From JANQRX01 sp963663975 (GTDB lineage Bacteria > Pseudomonadota > Alphaproteobacteria > Rhizobiales > Kaistiaceae): a DNA stretch of 64,000 bases. The stretch is from contig CAXXRA010000011.1 in NCBI GenBank assembly GCA_963663975.2, positions 124,001-188,000 on the forward strand. Reading direction: 5' to 3'. Below, piece by piece: positions 1 to 8,329 of this stretch; position 1 is the first letter of the stretch; every line of letters begins with the position of its first letter. The notes beneath the pieces were generated by a model. The model did not search any database. It had not been told where the DNA came from and saw only the letters and a program-made list of their open reading frames with translations. A program made the translations under genes and the position numbers.

Positions 1-89
1 AAAAGAGAAAGTGAAGAGCAGCAAAATCTGGGCGAACGTCAATGCCTGAACTGAAAACGGCAATGGAGAGAAAGGGTTACCGACGTGAA

Positions 90-142
90 GCACTACGTTG
101 ACATCGTAGGGGTCACTGGTTCAATCCCAGTCGCGCCCACCA
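90..142 (+). tRNA. 3' fragment of tRNA-Val(GAC), probable attachment site
   Basis: The sequence reads as the 3' part of a tRNA: an anticodon stem CTACG/CGTAG around a loop with anticodon GAC, a variable loop, a T arm (CTGG-TTCAATC-CCAG), then CGCGCCC-A-CCA. The 5' half is absent: no GGGCGCG acceptor strand or D arm is found in bases 1-89. Such 3' tRNA fragments are the usual footprint of tyrosine-integrase insertion, and an integrase remnant lies directly beside it. It is not expected to make a working tRNA. Confidence 0.75.
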
Positions 143-590
143 TCTTCTCAAAGTGTTGCCTGAAATTGGGCTTGACGACCAGCACGCTGCTAGCACGCGC
201 GGGGTTATCGATAAGACCTGAAAGGCGGATCGATTTGCCTCTCAGATCGGCGAAATAGTTGTCTATCGCTCGGATCGCCTCAGCTCGGAAATCCGGTCGA
301 TATTTGGCGTATTTCTCAGTGATTTTGCCGGTCGCACTCTTGTGGCCCAACATGCCCATGACTTCCCACTCAGGAACGCCTCGCGCGCAACTCGGTGGCC
401 ATGGTACCGCGCAGGCAGTAGGGACTGACGTCGACTACTCCAGCTCCTTTCGCAGCCGCTCTGAACGACGTCCTGATGCTGTTGAGGGGACGACCCGCAT
501 AGCTGACGTAGCGAGGTCCGTCGCATTGGCGGAGCCAAGGCAATAGCGTGTTGGAGATCGGGACGGTCGGTCGGTACTTCTTCGTCGAGG
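143..590 (-). pseudogene. tyrosine recombinase/phage integrase remnant, frameshifted
   Basis: The minus strand encodes the C-terminal catalytic domain of a tyrosine integrase in two frames. Upstream (about 590-375) it reads through TKKYRPTVPISNTLLPWL to SPYCLRGTMATELRA. After a loss of two bases in a CGCGCG run near 372 it continues (359 downward) as MGMLGHKSATGKITEKYAKY. Box II would normally read R-H-T; here it is R-G-T, so a catalytic histidine is also missing. The likely nucleophile Tyr (in EKYAKY) remains. The N-terminal arm-binding and core domains are gone. The open frame runs on into the tRNA fragment, so its exact end is uncertain. Its place next to the tRNA fragment fits an element integrated at tRNA-Val. 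Confidence 0.75.
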
Positions 591-599
591 CCGCTGTTT

Positions 600-1020
600 C
601 CCTGGTTCGAAAATGTCAGTCAGGGGATTACGGATTGGCCGCAGCGTCACGCAGCGCGAACGTCCGAACCGTGCTTGAGAAAGCCGGCCTTCTCGATGCA
701 TTCCCCGTCACTATCGGTGGCGATGATGTGGCAATTGGCAAACCCAATCCCGACATCTTTTCTTGCAGCCGCCAACAGACTCGGCCTGGCGGTAGAGGAA
801 TGCATGGTGATCGAGGATTCCTCCTCTGGTGTCCAGGCGGCAAAGAACGGTGGATTTTACTGCGTCGGCCTCCAGCGCGAGGATCATGACAACGAGCGCC
901 GACAGAATAGTGAGTTCGTTGCCGGAGGTGGATATCGAGTGGCTTCGAAGGGCTGGCGCCTGTGCTGTGAACGAGCTTGACGGTTCAGCTGGCGCGGGTT
1001 TCAGTGTGGTCGGGGAATAG
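600..1020 (+). pseudogene. HAD-superfamily (beta-phosphoglucomutase-like) phosphatase remnant
   Basis: Three successive frames give one HAD-IA protein. About 610-760 encodes GLAAASRSANVRTVLEKAGL and GKPNPDIF (motif III Lys in GKP). After one extra T in the TTTT run at 758-761 the next frame gives LAAANRLGLAVEECMVIEDS, with the motif IV acidic residues, and GVQAAKNGG. A loss of about two bases near 893 moves the end into the third frame (ADRIVSSLPEVDIEWLR). The N-terminal part with the nucleophilic Asp is absent; the recognisable sequence starts just past the integrase remnant. HAD sugar phosphatases are common beside sugar ABC transporters, and a CUT2 transporter follows here. It is non-functional if the sequence is correct. 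Confidence 0.75.
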
Positions 1021-1179
1021 CCCTGAAACTTCCGGCAAAAGGTATTGGTGCGCCGGACACCACAATTTGGGAGGACTCCAATGAAAAAGATCCTTTTGGC
1101 AGGTGCTGCTTTTGCGCTGATTGCAAGCGGCGCTACTGCTGCCGAGCGCTACGTAAAGTTCCCCCGGTTCGGTGGACAG

Positions 1180-2046
1180 TTAGGGACTTACAGACTCTAG
1201 CCTATCTTGTGCGCTCCTTTCATAGTTGACGGGTGATTGGTAACCGAGGGCCGAATGGCGTCGGCCGGGATTGTACCAGCCCTCGATGAACTGGAAGATG
1301 GCCATGCGTGCTGCGGCCTTGGTCTGGAACTTCCGCCGGTCGAGCAGCTCGCATTCGAGGGTGGCAAAGAAGCTCTCGCACATCGCATTGTCGTACGCGT
1401 CGCCAACTGACCCCATGGACGGCCGGACGCCGGCTTCCTTGCATCTGAAGCCGAAGGCGACGGAGGTGTATTGAGATCCCTGGTCGGAGTGATGGATCAC
1501 GTCGGCGGGTCGTCTTTGCGTCAGCGCCATGTTCAGGGCATCGAGGACGAGTTGGGCCTTCAGGCTGTGGCCCATGGCCCAGCCGACGATGCGTCGTGAG
1601 AAGGCATCCAGCACAACGGCCAGATAGAGGAACCCGGCCCAGGTCGGGATGTAGGTAATATCAGCGACCCAGAGCTGGTCTGGCGCGTCGGCGTAGAAGT
1701 TCCGATCGACCAGATCGCACGCCGGCCGAACCCTCTCGTCCCGGAAGGTCGTGCGGGCGGCTTTACGGCGACTAACACCGGCAATACCGGTCGCTTTCAT
1801 CAGGCGCTCGATCCGCTTGCGGCCCACCTGGACGCCTTCATCGACAAGTTCAGCGTGGATACGCGGCGCTCCATAGGTTGCTCGGGAGTCCGCATGGATC
1901 GCCTTGATCCGGTCCGTCAGAGCCGCGTCGGCGATGGATCGGGCAGACGGCGATCGGTCGCGCCAAGCATAGTAGCCGGACCTTGATACGCCGAGGATTC
2001 TGCTCATCGTCTTGGTTGGGAACATGGCCTGGTTTGCCGTCATCAA
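1180..2046 (-). CDS. IS3-family transposase OrfB (DDE integrase domain)
   Basis: The protein of about 288 residues carries an HTH_21 segment (MSRILGVSRSGYYAWRDRSP) and then the rve-type catalytic core. The DDE residues are visible as LWVADITYIPT (first Asp), IHHSDQGSQYTS (second Asp) and DNAMCESFFATLE (Glu). The C-terminal RRHSALGYQSPVNYE is the usual IS3 ending. Translation can start at TTG 2046 or ATG 2043, but in vivo it is probably made as the OrfAB frameshift product. All catalytic residues are present. Confidence 0.9.
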   Translation of the reverse strand: MMTANQAMFPTKTMSRILGVSRSGYYAWRDRSPSARSIADAALTDRIKAIHADSRATYGAPRIHAELVDEGVQVGRKRIERLMKATGIAGVSRRKAARTTFRDERVRPACDLVDRNFYADAPDQLWVADITYIPTWAGFLYLAVVLDAFSRRIVGWAMGHSLKAQLVLDALNMALTQRRPADVIHHSDQGSQYTSVAFGFRCKEAGVRPSMGSVGDAYDNAMCESFFATLECELLDRRKFQTKAAARMAIFQFIEGWYNPGRRHSALGYQSPVNYERSAQDRLESVSP

Positions 2047-2351
2047 TTCGAAGACCGAGACGACATCGCGTCGCTCTGAGCAAACCAGGCCGCGGCCTTT
2101 GCCAGGATATCTCTCTCCTGGCGTAGCTGGCGGTTCTCCCGGCGAAGACGGCGGAGTTCGTCGCGCTCCTCGCTCGTCAAGCCGTCCGTGCGGCGGCCAC
2201 CATCACGGTCGGCCTGCTTGACCCAGCCATGGATCGTCGCGGCACACGGCTCGAATTCTCTGGCCAGGTCTTCAATGCTGCGCCCGGTACGGGCCAGGGC
2301 AACAATCTGGTCCCTGAAATCCGCAGGGTACGGCGTTCTCGTTCTCGGCAT
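2043..2351 (-). CDS. IS3-family transposase OrfA
   Basis: The 102-residue protein is a typical IS3 OrfA. An N-terminal helix-turn-helix (residues about 5-50, with FRDQIVALARTGRSIEDLAREF and a W-V-K at the recognition end) is followed by a leucine-rich coiled coil (LRRLRRENRQLRQERDILAKA) used for multimerisation. It overlaps orfB by four bases. IS3 elements usually make the active OrfAB fusion by a -1 ribosomal frameshift just before this overlap. I see no classical A-rich slippery heptamer, so the frameshift site is not identified. Confidence 0.9.
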   Translation of the reverse strand: MPRTRTPYPADFRDQIVALARTGRSIEDLAREFEPCAATIHGWVKQADRDGGRRTDGLTSEERDELRRLRRENRQLRQERDILAKAAAWFAQSDAMSSRSSN

Positions 2352-3267
2352 GATGACACTCTCCTCTCAAGATCAAAAAGTGTCCATCAAACCGGGGGAA
2401 CTCCAATGGTCACCCACACCCAGGGCACCGACCCGTTCTGGCCCGTGGTCGAAAAAGTTGGCCGTGACGCCGCTGCGGCGATCGGCGCCGAGTTCGAGTA
2501 CAACTTCGATGTCAGCGGCGATATGTCTGCCATGGCGAAGCTGATCGAGGCGGCTGCCGCAACCCAGCCCGACGGCATCATTGTGTCGCTGCCGGACGCC
2601 GACGCGCTGGGCGGGGCGATCCGCGTGGCCGTGGATTCCGGCATCCCGGTTGTCACCATGAACTCGGGCCTCGAAGCCTCGAAAGCCGTGGGCGCGCTGA
2701 TGCATGTGGGCCAGCCGGAATATGACGCCGGCAAGGCCGCCGGTGAACGCGCTATGGCCGAGGGAGTGAACAAGGGCCTCTGCCTGAACCAGGAAGCCTT
2801 CAACACCGCCCTCGTCGACCGCTGCACCGGTTATTTCGACGCCATGGGCGTTGATCTGAACCAGATCGACGTGTCGAACGACGTGGCCCAGATCAAGACC
2901 CGGACCGCCGCCGCGCTGCAGGCGGATCCCGACATCGACGGGCTATTGGCCGTTGGTCCCCACGTCTGCGACTCCGCCGCCGATGCTGTGGAAGAGGTCG
3001 GCGCCGACGTGCACCTCGCCTGCTTTGATCTGAGCCCCGAGGTGATCAAATTGATTCTCGAAGGTAAAGTCCAGTACACCATCGACCAGCAGCAGCGACT
3101 GCAAGGCTACATGCCGGTCATCGTGCTGCACCTCTACAACACCAACGCCGGCTTGCTGCCGGGCGCGAACATTCCGTCGGGCCCGGGCTTCGTCGATGCT
3201 TCCAACGCGGCGGGCGTTCTCGAGCAGGCAGGTGTGAACCGCTAAGGCCTTCGCCCCAGAACAACGG

Positions 3268-3293
3268 AAAGGCGGGGCCCGCCCCGCCTTTTT
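3268..3293 (+). terminator. GC-rich hairpin between binding-protein and permease genes
   Basis: AAAGGCGGGG (3268-3277) pairs perfectly with CCCCGCCTTT (3282-3291) around a CCCG loop, followed by a short T run. It lies 22 bases after the binding-protein stop and before the permease. In ABC operons such hairpins usually stabilise the upstream mRNA or reduce read-through, so that binding protein exceeds membrane parts. That function is inferred. Confidence 0.7.
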
Positions 3294-3319
3294 CCAATTC
3301 CAGGAGAGGCAAGCATAGA

Positions 3320-4432
3320 ATGGCGGACCGAAGCGAATCCGACAGACTAATACAGGAAACCGCGTTCCGGAGGCTGGCGCGCCGCCCGGAAATCGGGTCC
3401 TTCATTGTGATGGTGGTCATCATCCTGGCCCTGGCCATCGCGTCGGACGGGCTGGCCTTCAATGCGCTTGGCCTTAAGAACAACAGCGCCATCATCGCTC
3501 AGTTCGGGATCATCGCCACTGGCGCGGCCATGTTGATGATCGGGGGCGAGTTTGATTTGTCCATCGGCTCGATGATCGGCTTTGCCGGCATGTCCATGGC
3601 GATGATGCTGAAATGGGGCCTGCCCTTCGGCTTAGGAGAGGCGACGCCGTTTTTGGCTTTCGCGATCACGCTTGCCATGACGCTCACTTTCGGCTGGGTC
3701 ATTGGCAACATCGTCGTCCGCTCGGGCCTGTCGAGCTTCATCGTGACGCTCGCCTTTCTGTTTTTCATGCGCGGCGTTACCGAGGTCGCATTCCGCCTGA
3801 TCAACCAGTCCACCCAGATCTCCGGTCTGCAGGATTTCAAGGAAACCAGCTGGTTCGCCGAGTTGATGGGGGGCAAGGTTTTTGGCTGGTTCTATGATCT
3901 GTGGTTCGCAATGGGTGGCAACCTGAACCGCAAGGGCGAGCAATGGGTGACCGGCTTCGACGCGCGCTTCCTGTGGTGGATCATCATCGCGGCGGCTGCC
4001 TATTACGTGCTCAGCCGCACACAACTCGGCAACTGGATCTACGCTACCGGCGACAACAAGGAATCGGCACGCGCCAACGGCGTGCCCGTGAACCGGGTCA
4101 AGATTGGCCTGTTCATGTTCACCGCCTTCTGCGCGACGATATTCGCCGCTTGCCAGGTTTTCGACACCAATACATCGGACGCGGCCAAGGGCAACCTGAT
4201 GGAACTTTTCGCCATCGCGATCGCTGTGGTCGGCGGCACGCTGATGACAGGCGGTTTTGGATCGATCATCGGCGTGATCTTCGGCGCGATCACGGTCGGC
4301 CTTGTGGCGAATGCCGTCTTCTTCATCCCCGCCATCGACGGGGCCTGGTTCAGAGTCTTCCTTGGCGGGATTCTGTTGGCCGCGGTGTTCGCCAACGAAC
4401 GCATCCGCAAACGCATCACTGGGGGGATCTGA
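3320..4432 (+). CDS. CUT2-family sugar ABC transporter permease
   Basis: This 370-residue integral membrane protein belongs to the BPD_transp_2 (RbsC-like) family. Visible segments include a first hydrophobic helix near residues 30-50 (SFIVMVVIILALAIASDGLA), a helix with GEFDLSIGSMIG, the family signature around the second or third helix, and a run of C-terminal helices ending VFLGGILLAAVFANERIRKR. It would form the inner-membrane channel for a sugar delivered by the upstream binding protein. The ATPase gene starts three bases after its TGA, so the two are co-transcribed and probably translationally coupled. The substrate cannot be told from sequence alone. Confidence 0.9.
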   Translation: MADRSESDRLIQETAFRRLARRPEIGSFIVMVVIILALAIASDGLAFNALGLKNNSAIIAQFGIIATGAAMLMIGGEFDLSIGSMIGFAGMSMAMMLKWGLPFGLGEATPFLAFAITLAMTLTFGWVIGNIVVRSGLSSFIVTLAFLFFMRGVTEVAFRLINQSTQISGLQDFKETSWFAELMGGKVFGWFYDLWFAMGGNLNRKGEQWVTGFDARFLWWIIIAAAAYYVLSRTQLGNWIYATGDNKESARANGVPVNRVKIGLFMFTAFCATIFAACQVFDTNTSDAAKGNLMELFAIAIAVVGGTLMTGGFGSIIGVIFGAITVGLVANAVFFIPAIDGAWFRVFLGGILLAAVFANERIRKRITGGI

Positions 4433-4435
4433 GCC

Positions 4436-5206
4436 GTGGCCGAGCCATATTTACACGCCGAAAACCTGGTCAAGAAATTCGGCCCCTTTACCGCGCTGAG
4501 CGGCGTCGATCTCGAGGTCTATCCCGGCGAAGTGCATGCGCTCCTGGGCGACAACGGCGCCGGCAAGTCGACCCTGATCAAGACGCTGGCCGGGGTGCAC
4601 CCTCCGACGTCCGGCCAGATCTACATCGAGGGCAAGCCGGTCAACTTCCGCTCTCCGCGGGACGCCTCAGCGGCGGGGATCGGCACGGTCTACCAGGACC
4701 TCGCAGTGAACCAGCTGATGTCCGTCACGCGCAACTTCTTCATGGGGCGCGAGCTGAAGGGCGCCCTCGGGCATCTCAAGATAGACGAAATGGACAAGAT
4801 CGCCCATGACGAAATGCTGAAGATCGGGATCGACTTTTCCGACCCGACACAGGCGGTGGGCACAATGTCCGGCGGCCAGCGCCAGACGCTGGCGATTGCC
4901 CGCGCGATCTATTTCGGCGCTAAGGTGCTGATTCTTGACGAACCGACCTCGGCGCTGGGGCAGAAGCAGCAAATGGAGGTGCTGAAGACGATCAAGCGCG
5001 TGCGCAAACGCGGCGATATCGCGATCATCTTCATCACACACAACGAAATCCACTCGCAACTGGTGGGCGACCGCTTCACCTTCCTGGCGCTCGGTCAGTT
5101 GATCGGCGCCGGCAAGAAGGGCGAGCTTTCACATGACGAGATCCGCCGACTCATGGCCGGTGGCGCCGAGATGCGAGATCTGGAACAGGAACTGGGCGAG
5201 ATTTGA
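4436..5206 (+). CDS. CUT2-family sugar ABC transporter ATP-binding protein, single-domain
   Basis: The start is GTG 4436. The 256-residue protein has one ABC domain: Walker A GDNGAGKST near residue 38, Q-loop region GIGTVYQDLAV, signature MSGGQRQTLAIARAI, Walker B KVLILDEPTSAL and switch His in FITHNE. Most RbsA-type ATPases of this family have two ABC domains and about 500 residues. Single-domain versions such as FrcA are known in rhizobia, so the short length is not a truncation. With the permease it would form a homodimeric-ATPase transporter, but its binding-protein gene is disrupted. Confidence 0.9.
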   Translation: MAEPYLHAENLVKKFGPFTALSGVDLEVYPGEVHALLGDNGAGKSTLIKTLAGVHPPTSGQIYIEGKPVNFRSPRDASAAGIGTVYQDLAVNQLMSVTRNFFMGRELKGALGHLKIDEMDKIAHDEMLKIGIDFSDPTQAVGTMSGGQRQTLAIARAIYFGAKVLILDEPTSALGQKQQMEVLKTIKRVRKRGDIAIIFITHNEIHSQLVGDRFTFLALGQLIGAGKKGELSHDEIRRLMAGGAEMRDLEQELGEI

Positions 5207-5339
5207 ACTCTGAAACAAGTCCCGTGTGCTGCAGCCCGCAAAGTTGACGGATTTCGATATCACCCAGGGGCCGACCTTCGACTGAAGGAAGGGAGAGAGG
5301 AGGTGCCGGGTTCGTTGCGCTTGAGGGTCGGAATCATCT

Positions 5340-5704
5340 TCTGGCAGACGACTCGGTTTGGCCGCGTTTCGATCTCGGCTTCCTTGATGGAGTAGAAGAT
5401 CTCGCCGTTGAGCAGTTCGTCCCGCAGACGGGCATTGAAGCTTTCGCAGTAGCCGTTCTCCCAGGGTGATCCGGGGTTCGATGAAGGCGGTATCGGCGCC
5501 GACGGCGGCGATCCAGTCGCGGACCATCTGGGCCACGAACTCGGGACCGTTGTCGGATCGGATGAACGCCGGTGGCCCGCGCAGGATGAGCAGGTAGGTC
5601 AGAGCGTCCAAGACATCGATGGAGCTGAGCTTGCGCTTCACCCGGATCATCGGGGCTTCGCGGGTGAACTCGTCGAGGATGTCGAGCATGCGATAGGCTG
5701 GGCA
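5340..5704 (-). pseudogene. IS3-family transposase (OrfB) remnant, second type
   Basis: The minus strand encodes part of a DDE core distinct from the first IS3 element: PAYRMLDILDEFTREAPMIR, then FIRSDNGPEFVAQMVRDWI with the second catalytic Asp. A single extra base in the CCCC run (GGGG at 5473-5476 on the plus strand) shifts the frame. In the next frame the sequence continues as GSPWENGYCESFNARLRDEL and LNGEIFYSIKEAEI, holding the catalytic Glu. The C-terminal end and the OrfA part are missing. It abuts the gluconokinase remnant at 5704/5705. Bases 5207-5340 between the ABC operon and this remnant hold nothing I can identify. Confidence 0.75.
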
Positions 5705-5917
5705 ATGTCCGGTGCGCTTGGCCATGCGCTCCGCGATCAGCTCGCGTGAGCCGGTCAAATGGATGAATAGGACGGGCTCCTCAAGCGTGCTCCTGATGTG
5801 ATCCCTGTAGATGCGTCGAAGCGCGGAACAACCGCCGATTACCAACCCGTCCAGTTTTGACATCTCGATGGCAAATCGTTTGAGCCATGGCCAACGGTTA
5901 ACCGGATGGTGAGTCCC
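5705..5917 (-). pseudogene. gluconokinase (GntK-type) remnant
   Basis: The minus strand reads NRWPWLKRFA, GGCSALRRIYRDHIR and VLFIHLTGSRELIAERMAKR-TGH, which are hallmark segments of GntK-family gluconate kinase (D-RWPWL, CSALKR-YRD, HL-GS-E-I--R---R--H). The P-loop N-terminus is missing, and the C-terminus is replaced exactly after RTGH by the transposase remnant in the same frame, giving a chimeric open frame. Gluconokinase phosphorylates gluconate to 6-phosphogluconate. It lies next to the broken sugar transporter, suggesting that a once-linked sugar-acid catabolic locus has decayed. Confidence 0.75.
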
Positions 5918-6003
5918 GCCCTGTTGTTCAGCCCGTGCTCCAAACGGCACGCTTGGTGATACAATCGTTTTGTCGAGTGATTCGACAAAAGGGGTCCAGC
6001 ATC

Positions 6004-6441
6004 ATGGGCAATATCAATACCGGACGTTGGGTCGTCGGCGGCGTGGTCGCCGGCGTCATCATATTCATCGTCTCCTATGTCCTCAACGGAGTGATCCTGG
6101 AAGACCGATGGGCGCAGGCTATGACCGCTCTGGGCAAGCCTGCCATGGCCGATAGCGCCGGCCAGCTCATCGCCTTCCTTGTCTTTGACCTGGTCATGGG
6201 ACTGACGGCGCTGTGGATCTATGTGGGCATCAGGCCGCGATTCGGGGCCAGCGTCACCACGGCGGTCCTCGCCGGGCTGGCCACCTGGCTCCTGGCCTTC
6301 GCCCTGCCGAGCGCGTTCATGCTGACGGTCGGCCTGCTCCCGGCCGCCCTGCTCTGGACCACCACCATCGTCGGGATCGTCCAGGTCGTGGTCGCGACCG
6401 TCGCCGGCGCGTATCTGTACCAGGAAGAAGCTGCAGCGTAA
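6004..6441 (+). CDS. small integral membrane protein of unknown function
   Basis: ATG 6004 follows AAAGGGG at good spacing and is preferred over an upstream in-frame start at 5935 that lacks one. The 145-residue product has four predicted hydrophobic helices: about residues 9-30 (WVVGGVVAGVIIFIVSYVL), 58-78, 87-108 and 113-137. There is a short polar loop after the first helix (LEDRWAQAMTALGKPAMAD) and a short acidic tail. I do not recognise a catalytic motif. It stands alone between the IS debris and the sulfatase gene, so context gives no role. Confidence 0.75.
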   Translation: MGNINTGRWVVGGVVAGVIIFIVSYVLNGVILEDRWAQAMTALGKPAMADSAGQLIAFLVFDLVMGLTALWIYVGIRPRFGASVTTAVLAGLATWLLAFALPSAFMLTVGLLPAALLWTTTIVGIVQVVVATVAGAYLYQEEAAA

Positions 6442-6469
6442 CGGTTCGGCGTTTCATAGGCATACCGCA

Positions 6470-6503
6470 CGCGGGCGGGAGGCTGCCCGCGACAAGGGGT
6501 TTT
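6470..6503 (+). terminator. possible weak intrinsic terminator
   Basis: CGCGGGC (6470-6476) pairs with GCCCGCG (6485-6491) around an eight-base loop. The T run (GGTTTTTGCG) comes only after ACAAGGG. It lies about 30 bases after the membrane-protein stop. The distance to the T tract makes it weak. The rest of 6442-6659 shows nothing else clear apart from the ribosome site of the sulfatase gene. Confidence 0.35.
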
Positions 6504-6659
6504 TGCGTCCAAGTTTCTGGTGATTCGGGCGGTGTGACCAGTTGAAAACGCAGCCCGCCCGTTGCCTCGGTTCAAACGCACCCGGGAAGCACAATGTCGC
6601 TTATGCGATCACGACGAACGGCCTATGGTCGTCGCGGGTGAAACTTCCCGGGAGGCGTT

Positions 6660-8210
6660 ATGCGTGCGATTTTCTGTCTGTTCGATTCACTGAACCGCTC
6701 GGCCATGGGCTGCTATGGCGGTACGAGCGTCAAGACGCCGAATTTCGACCGCTTTTCGGCTCGGGCGGCGACGTTCGACAATCACTATGTCGGCAGCCTG
6801 CCCTGCATGCCGGCCCGTCGCGATTTGCACACCGGCCGCCTCAACTTCATGCATCGCAGCTGGGGGCCGCTGGAACCGTTCGATAATTCCTTTCCCGTGC
6901 TCTTACGCCAGGCCGGCGTTCACAGCCATCTGGTGACCGATCATCTGCACTATTTCGAAGAGGGCGGATCGACCTATCACGGACGCTTCACGACCTATGA
7001 TTTCATCCGCGGCCAGGAATACGATCCGTGGAAAGCGATGGTCCAGCCACCGATCGAACGGTTGCGCGAACGATACTCGGAAAAACACTATCCGTTCGGT
7101 GAGGACGAGATCGGGAAACGTCGCGGCACAAGGCGGCTGCAGCACGCGGTCAACTCCGAATTTATCGCCGACGAGAAGGATTTTCCGGCGGCTAGGTGCT
7201 ACGCCTCCGCGTTCGAATTCCTCGACATCAATCGCCGCGCCGACGACTGGTTCCTGATGCTGGAGTGCTTCGACCCGCATGAGCCGTTCCAGGCACCCGC
7301 GCGCTTCAAGGACGCTTACCGGACCGGCTACAACGGTGGAATACTGGACTGGCCCCACTACGAGCAGGTGACCAATTCCGCCGAGGAAGTGGCGGAAATC
7401 CGGGCTAATTACGCGGCTTTGGTTGCCATGTGCGACGACTATTTCGGACGCCTGCTGAACTATTTCGACGACCATGATCTGTGGCAGGACACCGCTCTGA
7501 TCCTGTCGACGGATCACGGTTTCCTGCTGTCGGAGCACGACTGGTGGGGCAAGAACTTGCAGCCCTACTATCAGGAACTGGCCAACATTCCGCTCATCGT
7601 TCACGATCCCGGAAGGCCGAAGCAGGCCGGTCGGCGGCGCGACGAGCTGACCCAGACCTATGATCTGATGCCGACCCTTCTCGACCTGTTCGGGGTGGAG
7701 CCGCCGCCGGAGGTGCAGGGCTGGTCGGTGCTCAGACAGAACGGCAATTCGCGCCACGTGGCTGTCTACGGCATGTTTGGCGGGCCGATCGGCGTGTGCG
7801 ACGGCCGCTATACCTACCACCTCTATCCAAAGGACCTCTACGCGCCGGGGCTGCACGAGTACACGCTGATGCCGATGCACATGACATCATTCTTCTCGGC
7901 GGCCGAAATGCAGTCGGCCAGATTTGCCGGCCCGTTCGACTTCACCAAGGACATGCCGGTGATGCAGATTGACGCGTTGATGGACGCGCGCCGCATCCCC
8001 ATGCATGACGGCCAATTTTTCCAGGATACCGGCACCAGGCTGTTCGATCTCAAGAACGATCCGGCCCAGGAAAAACCGTTCCGTGACCCCGACATCGAGG
8101 CCCGGATGCAGGAAGGGCTGATCGGAGTTTTGGCCGCCCACGCATGTCCGCAGGAAATTTACGGCAGGCTGGGACTACGGTTGCCGCAGGTGGTGGAGGC
8201 GACGACATAG
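6660..8210 (+). CDS. type I sulfatase with formylglycine motif
   Basis: The 516-residue protein belongs to the alkaline phosphatase/sulfatase superfamily. It starts MRAIFCLFDSLNRSAMGCYG, with an early metal-ligand Asp, and carries the sulfatase signature C-M-P-A-R at residues 49-53. Cys49 is the residue converted to formylglycine in active sulfatases of the C-x-P-x-R class. The second metal-site segment STDHGFLLSEHDWWGKN lies near residue 283. No signal peptide is visible, so a cytoplasmic location is likely. It would hydrolyse a sulfate ester, but the substrate cannot be assigned. No sulfatase-maturing enzyme gene lies in this window. The start has a GGGAGG site seven bases upstream. Confidence 0.9.
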   Translation: MRAIFCLFDSLNRSAMGCYGGTSVKTPNFDRFSARAATFDNHYVGSLPCMPARRDLHTGRLNFMHRSWGPLEPFDNSFPVLLRQAGVHSHLVTDHLHYFEEGGSTYHGRFTTYDFIRGQEYDPWKAMVQPPIERLRERYSEKHYPFGEDEIGKRRGTRRLQHAVNSEFIADEKDFPAARCYASAFEFLDINRRADDWFLMLECFDPHEPFQAPARFKDAYRTGYNGGILDWPHYEQVTNSAEEVAEIRANYAALVAMCDDYFGRLLNYFDDHDLWQDTALILSTDHGFLLSEHDWWGKNLQPYYQELANIPLIVHDPGRPKQAGRRRDELTQTYDLMPTLLDLFGVEPPPEVQGWSVLRQNGNSRHVAVYGMFGGPIGVCDGRYTYHLYPKDLYAPGLHEYTLMPMHMTSFFSAAEMQSARFAGPFDFTKDMPVMQIDALMDARRIPMHDGQFFQDTGTRLFDLKNDPAQEKPFRDPDIEARMQEGLIGVLAAHACPQEIYGRLGLRLPQVVEATT

Positions 8211-8329
8211 CCAAGCTTGTCCGGGCGAAGATCGGCTGGGCAGGCAAAGTCCGCGATTTTCGCCATCAGTGGAACTCGGGAACGATAGGTGTCTGTCTTT
8301 TCCGCTTGGCCTCCGGCGCGCCGATCATC

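Larger units (their letters stand above)
1157..2402 (-). mobile_element. IS3-family insertion sequence with two-ORF transposase
   Basis: The element is bounded by imperfect inverted repeats. The left end begins AGTTCCCCCGGTTCGGTGGA at 1157; the right end, read inward from 2402, is AGTTCCCCCGGTTTGATGGA. These match over about 24 bases with three mismatches. It contains overlapping orfA and orfB on the minus strand, opposite to the interrupted gene. No convincing target-site duplication is seen (left flank ACGTA, right flank CCAATGG), so the element may be old or may have recombined. Both reading frames are intact, so it may still be active. Confidence 0.85.
1081..3245 (+). pseudogene. CUT2-type sugar ABC transporter binding protein, split by an IS3 element
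   Basis: A good ribosome site (GGGAGGA) precedes ATG 1081, which encodes a classic signal peptide (MKKILLAGAAFALIASG-ATA) and the first mature residues AERYV. The frame is then broken at about 1156 by the IS3 element. The rest resumes at ATG 2406 with MVTHTQGTDPFWPVVEKVG and runs 279 codons to TAA 3245 as a complete periplasmic-binding-protein type 1 domain. Joining GTA 1153-1155 to ATG 2406 restores a typical start, YVMVTHTQGTDPFW. The downstream part could still be translated from ATG 2406, but without a signal peptide it could not serve a periplasmic transporter. The permease and ATPase downstream are intact. Confidence 0.85.

Noticed and set aside
93..160. C-terminal peptide GATGIEPVTPTMST as part of the integrase
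   Set aside because: This is the tRNA-Val fragment read in translation on the opposite strand. The same pseudo-peptide arises wherever frames run into a tRNA.
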